NCBI RefSeq assembly: GCF_023898315.1
Contig: NC_064622.1
Span: forward strand, 276,511,503-276,575,502
DNA length: 64,000 nt
Reading direction: 5' to 3'
Source of the DNA: Schistocerca nitens
Taxonomy: Eukaryota; Arthropoda; Insecta; Orthoptera; Acrididae
In this document: positions 55,890 to 64,000 of the stretch, piece by piece
Numbering within the stretch: the first letter of the stretch is position 1
Layout: each line of letters begins with the position of its first letter
The notes under the pieces: generated by a model
The model's database searches: none
What the model was told of the DNA's origin: nothing
What the model saw: only the letters and a program-made list of their open reading frames with translations
Translations under genes and position numbers: made by a program

Positions 55890-57321
55890 TATGATTAGAT
55901 ATTTGTATTTCCGGTTCAGTTTTCAGTATTCTCAAAAATCTCTTAATTATGCGTAGATAACCCGGAAACGGGATTATCTTGAGCTTGCTATACTTTGGAA
56001 AAGATCTGAAGACAGCCTACGAGTCTTGACTGGTTATGAGATAAAAGTAATCGCTCTGATCAAGCCTGTTTAAGCGTTTTCTTGAACGTTACGCAAATTT
56101 CGGTGCCAACCACGTTAACTGTGCTTGTTATTTTTGCCTTCATTATTCTGGTAGTTTGAAGGTGTCTGTAGCACGTAACGCCGTATAGATGTGCGGCGGT
56201 GACCCCAAGCTGTGGTCGGCGAGTCCAATCCCACAGGGGTGTCTGTGTGTGATGACGCCGTGAACTTTCACGTAGACTGCTCGGTGCGTCCTTGACCCTT
56301 GCGATCGATAGCCCCCTCCCTGTGTCCGCAAATTACCTCTCAGCTGACCGCCGTTCTCATCCCTCATCGCACGCCACCAGCTGTATACGCTTCCATGTTT
56401 CGTGCTTCATTTCATTTTTGATCGATAACTGTACGAGGAACTCAGTTATCCCATCACGCGGTGATAGTAGCAACACCTTGTAATCTTAGCCTGCCACATA
56501 TCACCAGTGAATTTTCAGTCTCTTCATTAGTTTCAAAAGCTTCGAGTGGCGTAAGATACTACAATTTTTTTTTTTACTTATCTTCATTTTCTCTTTGTTG
56601 GCTACAGTACGTCTAGTGGTAGATCCTTGAGGCTGCAATTTTTACTTTGTGGGTTCCAGTTAACACAATAACTGATGAAATACTTTCTGTTTCTATGATG
56701 TTTTTAATTTTTTCACATTCTTCTATATCACACTGACTTCACAGTCTCCATTTTCATAAAACTAAAAATTACATTATTATTGCCAAAATTAAAAACATGT
56801 CCGTTTCCATCGGAGGCATGCCCACTACACCTCAACTCTTTTTGCGGTACTAACAATATTCCAGTGACAAAAGAAGCCTCTTCACAAAGTTACACCATTA
56901 TTTTGTAAATGAATCCAGAAATAAATTTAATAATTAGCGTTAGATTATGCAATGAATAATATGAATTTTAAGTATGCCAGATATATCGTAATTTCAAATA
57001 TTTCTAAAAGAAGAATAATTTTAGCTATACAAACAGAGCTAGTAAATATCGATTGCAAAATATTAATTTCTTTTTATACATTTTAGCCTGAAATACAGTA
57101 TATTGTATAGAAAATCATATGAAATTCTTTTAGTGAAACAGCCGACATAATGTTTAACTACACGAGATTCGGAAGTATCCCTGGTATCGGCTATTTCTAT
57201 ATAGAGAGGTAATGTGGGAGGAGGGTGTCCCATTACAACCCATTATCACGTGAACACTGAACTAATGATGTGGCGCGCTTTGGGTACTATATCACCACTT
57301 CGAGGAATTCTTAGAATTCTA
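55890..57321. other. No recognisable feature
   Basis: GC-richer around 56150-56400, then strongly AT-rich. Frames of 60-80 codons only, none recognisable. Confidence 0.5.
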
Positions 57322-57651
57322 AAGCACTCCGTCTTCAGGCCACGAGTGGCGTACCGGGACCATCCGACCGCCGTGTCATCCTCAGTGGAGGATGCGGATA
57401 GGAGGGGCGTGTGGTCAGCACACCGCTCTCCCAGTCGTTATTCATTATCATGGTATTCTTGACCGAAGCCGCTACTATTCGGCCGAGTAGCTCCTCAATT
57501 GGCATCACGAGGCTGAGTGCACCCCGAACAATGGCAACAGCGCATGGCGGCCTGGATGGTCACCCATCCAAGTGCCGACCACGCCCGACAGCGCTTAACT
57601 TCGGTGATCTCGCGGGAACCGGTGTATCCACTGCGGAAAGGCCGTTGCCAC
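57322..57651 (-). mobile_element. SINE with a 5S rRNA-derived head (SINE3-like)
   Basis: On the minus strand the first ~100 bases follow 5S rRNA: ggcaacggcctttccgcagt, gatcaccgaagttaagcgct, gtcgggcgtggtcggcactt and ggatgggtgaccatcc, i.e. the 5S internal promoter blocks. A ~230-bp unrelated body follows and ends in gcctgaagacggagtgcttt. The 9-bp duplication AGAATTCTA (57313-57321 and 57652-57660) proves retroposition and rules out a real 5S gene. SINE3-type elements with 5S heads are known in animals. Confidence 0.85.
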
Positions 57652-57749
57652 AGAATTCTAGAAGAAACTATTTAAAATACCTGTCAGCCAGTATATTTAA
57701 CTTGTTTTCAAACATTCACAAATCATTACAAACATCTTCATGATCATCA

Positions 57750-58650
57750 GTCTTCCGATTAATTGGCAGCTTTCCTCCTGGATGTAGTTTAAGCTGTTTT
57801 TTTTTTCATTTCTGTACAACTAGAGACTCTTGAATTCTGTATATCCTTTTTTATAAATGCCAAACATGGTCTTCCTAGGGCTTTCTTCCGTGTAATGATA
57901 TTTCTGGAACATTTACAAGGGACTGTTTGTATCGTAGTATGTGAGCAATCTATTCGTGTCTTCTTCGCCAATTCTTTGCAGGCATTCTTGGTTGGTGGTT
58001 TAATCTGTTCCCTTTAATAGGTATCTCTAGCAACGTACCTCAAATGCTGCAAGAGATTTCATTTAATTTTTCCTGTTGTGCATGCTTCACTATGCTTCAG
58101 ATGCAGCTCTTAATCACCCGTTTCCTTACTTCAGTATTTACGCTTTTTGGATAAAGCTTTTTATTCGTGTACATGGCTTTCATTTATCTAATTCTTTGTT
58201 ATTTTCTTCTTCTCTTCTTCTTCCATCTTACTTCCTAAATATTTTTAAGATATCTTTTGTTTTATTTTATTTCCTCTAATGTTGATGTTTATTTCTTCTG
58301 GTTGCTGATAGCACATGTGTATTTTTGTCTTTTTCGATTTAATTTCTATTTTGTAGTCATGCGATCTTGAAATGTGGCTGCTTTGTTCTTCTTTAGAATC
58401 ATTATCATGATATTTTTCTTAAATTCTTCTGGGATAATACGAGTTTTATATATCTCATTGATTAAGACAAATACCAGAAGCTTTATTGTTGGGTCTAATG
58501 CTTGAAGCATTTCACCAGGAGTTTTATCAGTACTACTACCCTTCTTTCCTTTCAGATCATTAGCGCTTTTCCAGATTCTTTCTTTGTAATTCAGGTCCCC
58601 ATTTTCGTTTTCTCTACAAACATAAACATATACCAGAAAAATTTGTTAGA
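57750..58650 (-). mobile_element. Old RTE-type LINE fragment
   Basis: Minus strand near 58590-58360: KSANDLKGKKGSSTDKTPGE, an MLQALDPTIKLLVF block and NEIYKTRIIPEEFKKNIMIM, which lines up with the RT segment RNKAPGVDNIPLELL ... YETGEIPSDFRKNIIIPIPK of the RTE at 61735-64000. Further 5' to 3' there are traces of the KYLGS and KALSKKRKY C-terminal motifs (58240-58130). Heavily mutated and internally deleted; much older than the other two RTE copies and probably a different subfamily. Confidence 0.55.
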
Positions 58651-59131
58651 CTAAGTCCCTATACTTGCCGTAGAGACCCAACGCTAAGTACGCCTGCAGC
58701 GACCAAGATGTTGTCGATACGACTAGGTAAAGGAAAATTTCCGCATTCTGACCATAGACGAACCAATGGGGCCCGACCGATCGCCGTTTCATACTTTGAC
58801 AATGACGTCATTGAAGGCGGTAAGGAGATATTCAGATTGACTGTCGATGTGATTAGCCGTAGTGAAAGGAAAAGGGAAGAAGTAACTCAGCTAACATGAG
58901 TGCATAAAGTCTCCCGGAGTATTAATTGATTATTTTCTCATATGAGACAGGTAATCAGTAAAATAGAACGTATCTTCTTAAGGATGAGTTCACCTTGAGT
59001 ATACACGGAACAAGTAGTTTAGAAGCTAACTATTACCGCCTTTGCCGTATCAAGAGTCCACACCATAGGAAGAAAAGCGTATGCAAATTTGTTAAAACTA
59101 CTTCTTTTTATGCCATCACGTTTTAAGTATA
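58651..59131. other. No recognisable feature
   Basis: A 63-codon plus frame (58708-58899) has no domain. Otherwise nothing. Confidence 0.5.
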
Positions 59132-60531
59132 CACTGAGGTGACATAAATCCTCGGATAGCGATACGCACATATGCAGATTACACAAGGTATAAAAGGGCA
59201 GTGCATTGGCGGAGCTGCCATTTGTAGTTAGATTATTCATGTGGAAAAATGGAAATGAGCGTTTGGCGTCATTGGCCGGGAGGCCCCTTACGGGGCAGAT
59301 CCGGCCGCCTTGGTGCAGGTCTTAATATTACATTCGACGCCAAATTGGGCGACCTGCGCGCCGGATGGGGATGGAATGATGATGAATACAACACAACATC
59401 GAGTTCCTCGGCGGAGAAAATCCCCGACCCAGCCGAGAATCGAACCCGGGCCCCTTAGGACGGCAGTCCGTCACGCTGGCCACCCAGCTATCGGGGTGGG
59501 CGTTATTCATTCGACAAGGTTCCAAATGTGATTATGGCCGCGGGACGGGAATTAGCAGACTTTGAACGCGAAGTGGCAGTTGGAGCTAGACGCATAGGAT
59601 GTTCCACTTCGGAAATCGTTAGGGAATTCAATATTCCTATACCCACAGCGTCAAGAGTGTATCGAGAATACCAAATTTCAGGTATTACCTCTCACTGCGG
59701 AAAACGCAGTGGCCATCGGCCTTCACTTAACGACAGAAAGCAGCGGCTTTCGAGTAGAGTTGGCAGTGATAAAAGACAAGCAACATTGCGTGAAATAACT
59801 GCAGAAATCAATGTGGGACGTACCACGAACGTATCTGTTAGGGCCGTGCGGCGAAATTTGGCGTTTTTGGGCTGTGGCAGCAGACGACCGACGCGAATGG
59901 GTTTGTTAACACCACGACATCCTGGGTTCTTGACCATTCTGATTGGACGTTAGACGACTGCAAAACAGTGGCCTGGTCAGATGAGACCCGATTTCAGTTG
60001 GTAAGCGTTGATGGTAGGGTTCGAGTGTGGCATAGACCTCAGGAAGCGATGGGCCCAAGTTTTCAACAACACGCTGTGGAAGCTGGTAGTTGTTCCATAA
60101 TGATGTGGGCTGTGTTTACATAGAATGGGCGGATTCATGGTTAGGTTCATTCATGGAGTTCATGTTCTCAAACAACGACGGAATTTTTATGGATGACAAT
60201 GCGCCATTTCACCGGACCACACTTGTCCACGATTGGTTTGAAGAAAATTCTGAAGAATTGGAGCGAACGACTTGGCCACCCTGATCGCCTGAGATGAATC
60301 CCATCGAACATTTACGGGACTTGATCGAGAGATCAGTTCGTGCACAAAATCCTGCACCGGCAACTCTTTCGCAATTATGGACAGCTGTAGAGGCAGCATG
60401 GCTCAATATTTGTGCAGGTGACTTCCAACGACTTCTTCAGGTCATGCCAAGTTAAGTTGCCGCCCTACGCTGGGGAAAAGGAGGTCCGACAAGATATTAG
60501 GACGTATACCGTGAATGTTGTCAGCTTATTG
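59132..60531 (+). mobile_element. Tc1-like element, DD36E spacing, carrying a SINE
   Basis: Begins after TA (59130-59131) with CACTGAGGTGACATAAATCC; the right end near 60531 is degraded. Plus-strand transposase from about 59534: MAAGRELADFEREVAVGARR, TSE..REFNIPIPTASRVYRE (HTH 1), GKRSGHRPSLNDRKQRL, ITAEINVGRTTNVSVRAVRR (HTH 2), GCGSRRPTRMGL, then frame changes, WSDETRFQLVSVDGRVRVWH (first Asp, about 59985), IFMDDNAPFHRTTLV (second, about 60190) and MNPIEHLRD (Glu, about 60300); 36 residues between second Asp and Glu. About 90 bp are missing around 60145. A few stops. Confidence 0.9.
59241..59502 (-). mobile_element. tRNA-derived SINE, third family, inside Tc1 leader
   Basis: Minus strand: head gctgggtggccagcgtgacg (A-box region) and gggttcgattctcggctggg... 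written here only in part as cccgggttcgattctcgg (box B), then ggattttctccgccgaggaa, later ggcgcgcaggtcgcccaatt and a tail ctcatttccatttttccac. The direct repeats TTATTCAT (59233-59240, 59503-59510) are its likely duplication. A distinct family from the common SINE. Confidence 0.8.
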
Positions 60532-61235
60532 CATGAGCCAAGTATACTTAAAATGTTGAAGTTCGTGTATTAGCTCGTGAACTGCTATACGGTGTACGAT
60601 ATGCTGTAATTTTTATATATTTTGAGAGCCGATCAGTATTCGGGAAACTAAGAATTAGATAGTAGTCCTTACTGTTTGTTGAACTTGATACAAACACATG
60701 TCCGAACAGTGGCTAACAAAAATAATTAAAAGTTCCGACTGGACCCCCAACTGCAAATAACTACAAGTAGCAACTGTTCAAGCCACAAATAAATAAATAT
60801 CCTGGCTGTCGCTAACTTGCGAAAATCTCTAACTCTAAACCAGTATACACAACTCCAATTGAAATGTACGGCTAGATTTCACATGCCTATCTGCTGTCAA
60901 GCTCAGAACTTTCCCCGGTACAAGATTATAGTTTCAGTGTCCCTAATGCTACCTAAAATCGCTGGGATGAGAGCTTCCCTGTTGATTAACTTCAGATGTC
61001 GCCGTAAGCTGCGCGATGGGTAGTTCGCCTACAGTTAATAAAAATGTAATTTGCATGCTTGAACGATTTGAGTAAATTATTAAATGCATAAAATTTATTA
61101 TAAATAAACAAAATGCTAAGTCCTTTTATGATCCGTCATGTCCTCTTCCTGCTAGTGCAATCAATTTCGTTATAACTTCAACAGCGATTTTAGTTATTAA
61201 AATACTGACTGAAGACAATATATTTATTACTGTTA
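60532..61235. other. No recognisable feature
   Basis: AT-rich. A 68-codon plus frame (60817-61023) without a domain. Confidence 0.5.
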
Positions 61236-61245
61236 TTGTCATTAT

Positions 61246-61445
61246 CAGCCGGCCGTTGTGGCCGAGCGGTTCTAGGCGCTACAGCTGGAACCGCGCGACC
61301 GCTACGGTTGCAGATTCGAATCCTGCCTCGGGCATGGATGTGTGTGATGTCCTTAGGTTAGTTAGGTTTAAGTAGTTCTAAGTTCTAGGGGACTGATGAC
61401 CTCAGAAGTTAAGTCCCATAGTGCTCAGAGCCATTTGAAGCCATT
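61246..61445 (+). mobile_element. tRNA-derived SINE, full length
   Basis: Head cagccggccgttgtggccga, box B agattcgaatcc, complete body and tail (gccatttgaagccatt). Target-site duplication TTGTCATTAT at 61236-61245 and 61446-61455. Confidence 0.95.
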
Positions 61446-61758
61446 TTGTCATTATAATCAGCATTATTTTTCGTCGCACACCGTAGGACCAAGCAAAGCA
61501 TTCTGCCTCATTTGAACATTCTTTCTGATCATCCACGGTTCTCCCATTTTTTCCTCTTTCTATCTTCAGTCCAGTTTGTCCCAGATTTCGTTCTATGGCC
61601 TTAAATTTTATATGTGCTTCTTCTCTCTGTATATGTTGCTCCCTTTAGTTGCTATTGTATCGAGATGTGCTTTTCCAGGCGAAGTTTGATTTGTGTGATC
61701 CGCAATGTGGTTGACTTAATCCCTAATATGTACGTCAGCTTCACTGTATGGTCAACTG

Positions 61759-64000
61759 ATGATGGCGTCCTCTTCGGTAAAATATTCCGGAGATAAAATA
61801 GTCTCCCATTCGGATCTCCGGGCGGGGACTACTCAGGAAGACGTCGTTATCAGGAGAAAGAAAACTGGCGTTCTACGGATCGGAGCGTGGAATGTCAGAT
61901 CCCTTAAGCGAGCAGGTAGGTTAGAAAATTTAAAAAGGGAAATGGATAGGTTAAAGTTAGATATAGTAGGAATTAGTGAAGTTCGCTGGCAGGAGGAATA
62001 AGACTCTTGGTCAGATGAATACAAGTTTATAAATACAAAATCAAATAGGGGAAATGCAGAAGTCGGTTTAATAACGAATAAAAAAGTAGGAGTAAGGGTA
62101 AGCTACTACAAACAGCATAGTGAACGCATTATTGTGGCCGAGATAGACACGAAGCCCACGCCTACTACAGTAGTACAAGTTTATATGCCAACTAGCTTTG
62201 CAGATGACGAAGAAATTGAGGAAATGTATGATGAAATAAAAGAAATTATTCAGATAGTGAAGGGAGACGAAAATTTAATAGTCATGGGTGACTGGAATTC
62301 GGTACTAGGAAAAGGGAGAGAAGGAAACGTAGTAGGTGAATATGGATTGGGGCTAAGAAATGAAAGAGGAAGCCGCCTGGTAGAGTTTTGCACAGAGCAT
62401 AACTTAATCATAGCTAACACTTGGTTCAAGAATCATAAAAGAATGTTGTATGCATGGAAGAGGCCTGGAGATACTGACAGGTTTCAGATAGATGATATAA
62501 TGGTAAGACAGAGATTTAGGAACCAGGTCTGAAATTGTAAGAAATTTCCAGGGGCAGATGTGGACTCTGACCACAATCTAAAGGTTATGAACTGTAGATT
62601 AAAACTGAAGAAACTCCAAAAAGGTGGGAATCTAAGGAGATGGGACATGGATAAAGTGAATAAACCAGAGGTTGTACAGAGTTTCAGGGCAAGCATAAGG
62701 GAACAATTGACAGTAATGGGGGAAAGAAATACAGTAGAAGAAGAATGGGTAGCTTTGAGAGATGAAGTAGTGAAGGCAGCAGAGGATCTAGTAGGTAAAA
62801 AGACGAGGGCTAGTAGAAATCCTTGGGTAACAGAAGAAATATTGAATTTAATTGATGAAAGAAGAAAATATAAAAATGCAGTAAGTGAAGCAGGCAAAAA
62901 GTAATACAAACGTCTCAAAAATGAGATCGACAGGAAGTGCAAAATGGCTAAGCAGGGATGGCTAGAGGACAAATGAAAGGATGTAGAGGCTTGTCTCACT
63001 AGGGGAAAGATAGATACTGCTTACAGGAAAATTAAAGAGACCTTTAGAGAAAGGAGAACCACTTGCATGAATATCAAGAGCTTTGATGGAAACCCAGTTC
63101 TAAGCAAAGAAGGGAAAGCAGAAAGGTGGAAGGAGTATATAGAGGGTCTAGACAAGGGCGACGTACTTGAGGACAATATTCTGGAAATGGAAGCGAATGT
63201 CGATGAAGATGAAATGGGAGATATGATACTGCGTAAAGAGTTTGACAGAGCACGGAAAGACCTGAGTCGAAACAAGGCCCCAGGAGTAGACAACATTCCA
63301 TTAGAACTACTGACAGCCTTGGGAGAGCCAGTCCTTACAAAACTCTACCATCTGGTGAGCAAGATGTATGAGACAGGCGAAATACCCTCAGACTTCAGGA
63401 AGAATATAATAATTCCAATCCCAAAGAAAGCAGGTGTTGACAGATGTGAAAATTACCGAACTATCAGTTTAATAAGTCACAGCTGCAAAATACTAACGCA
63501 AATTCTTTACAGACGAATGGAAAAACTGATAGAAGCCGACCTCGGAGAAGATTAGTTTGGATTCCGTAGAAATGTTGGAACACGTGAGGCAATACTGACC
63601 CTACGACTTATATTACAAGAAAGATTAAGGAAAGGCAAACCTACGTTTCTAGCATTTGTAGACTTGGAGAAAGCTTTTGACAATGTTGATTGGAATACTC
63701 TCTTTCAAATTCTGAAGGTGTCAGGGGTAAAATACAGGGAGCGAAAGGCTTTTTACAATTTGTACAGAAAGCAGATGGCAGTTATAAGAGTCGAGGGGCA
63801 TGAAAGGGAAGCAGTGGTTGGGAAGGGAGTGAGACAGGGTTGTAGTCTATCCCCGATGTTATTCAGTCTGTATATTGAGCTATTATTTCTTCTCCATGGA
63901 GAAGAAATAAAAACTTTGATATTTGCCGATGACATTGTAATTCTGTCAGAGACAGCAAAGGACTTGGAAGAGCAGTTGAACGGAATGGACAGTAGCTTGA
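61759..64000 (+). pseudogene. RTE endonuclease-reverse transcriptase, one frame with five stops
   Basis: One frame throughout, no frameshift. Endonuclease: IGAWNVRSLKRAGRLEN (61880), SEVRWQEE, VMGDWNSVLG (62285), DSDHNLKV (62560). RT: RNKAPGVDNIPLELLTAL (63270), IIIPIPKKAGVDRCENYR (63410), FGFRRNVGTREAILTLRL (63556), AFVDLEKAFDNVDWNTLF (63655), GVRQGCSLSPMLFSLYIE (63830), FADDIVILSE (63925). Stops: TAA 61999-62001, TGA 62530-62532, TAA 62902-62904, TGA 62974-62976, TAG 63553-63555; most look like single transitions or transversions of GAA/CAA/TGT/CAG-type codons. Relative to the copy at 49348-50013, 16 residues after YIE are replaced by five (net loss 33 bases, frame kept) at the palindrome 63883-63910. 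Confidence 0.93.
63883..63910. repeat. Perfect 28-bp palindrome at a deletion junction in the RTE
   Basis: Two 14-bp halves ttatttcttctcca and tggagaagaaataa are exact reverse complements. The right half is native RTE sequence (it encodes HGEEI with its partner copy); the left half replaces deleted sequence, so it looks like a templated inverted copy made during break repair. Confidence 0.9.

Larger units (their letters stand above)
61735..64000 (+). mobile_element. RTE-type LINE, near-complete 5' end, cut by window end
   Basis: The coding region begins at 61759 close to the presumed 5' end, so this copy is not 5' truncated like the other LINEs here. The last base of the window falls in the RT region just after FADDIVILSETAKDLEEQLN. 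The 3' part continues outside; the copy at 49103-50062 shows what is missing. Confidence 0.93.

Noticed and set aside
56008-56040. Another CTGAAGA occurrence as a hammerhead-like motif
   Set aside because: There is no following stem-loop with GAAAC and no inverted partner arm.
57555-57651. Possible 5S rRNA gene
   Set aside because: The 5S part is fused to an unrelated body and flanked by a 9-bp target duplication, so it is a SINE head.
1-64000. CRISPR arrays, operons, bacterial promoters, toxin-antitoxin or prophage systems
   Set aside because: No short spaced direct repeats, no clustered co-directional genes and abundant animal transposons; nothing prokaryotic is present.
1-64000. Host protein-coding exons
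   Set aside because: Every reading frame with a recognisable motif belongs to a transposable element. Short exons with long introns cannot be excluded by eye, but none is supported.

Overview
This window is a stretch of a large animal genome, almost certainly insect and most likely a Schistocerca-type grasshopper or locust. It has no operons, no bacterial signals and no recognisable host exon, but it is packed with transposable elements. The strongest taxonomic hint is a tRNA-headed SINE of about 200 bp (box A gtggccgagcgg, box B ggttcgaatcc, fixed body and tail) present about 16 times. I recognise it, together with the CR1-like LINE with a TGTAGA-type tail, the RTE LINE and the Tc1 families, as repeats common in Schistocerca. 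That identification is from memory and was not searched. Layout: 1-5.5 kb holds a LINE 3' end, several Tc1 remnants and a DD41D element; 5.5-7.9 kb a solo LTR and unassigned DNA; 7.9-11.5 kb a LINE broken up by Tc1, SINE and Penelope-like insertions; 12.6-15.1 kb a long CR1-like LINE; 15.2-17.2 kb a Tc1 carrying a hAT which carries a SINE; 17.5-19.4 kb an LTR fossil and a Penelope-like inverted repeat; 19.5-31.7 kb mariner and Tc1 elements, including a mariner carrying both a Tc1 and a LINE; 32.8-37.3 kb a hAT, a solo LTR, a Tc1, SINEs and two copies of an unrecognised SINE-like repeat; 37.3-40 kb a LINE and a Tc1; 40-47 kb AT-rich DNA and a gag-like fossil; 47.5-56 kb DD41D, RTE, mariner and Tc1 copies; 57-61.5 kb a 5S-rRNA-headed SINE, a decayed RTE and a Tc1; 61.7-64 kb a nearly full RTE LINE cut by the window end. 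No gene here appears to serve the host. Target-site duplications let many insertions be ordered in time; SINEs are nearly always the youngest layer. The most interesting signal is a hammerhead-ribozyme-like RNA motif (CTGAAGA, stem-loop, GAAAC, with an ACCGGT palindrome) found at both arms of three separate inverted-repeat remnants, with compensatory changes in its stem II. The least damaged elements are the Tc1 at 22248-23647, the Tc1 at 27975-29452 and the terminal RTE LINE.
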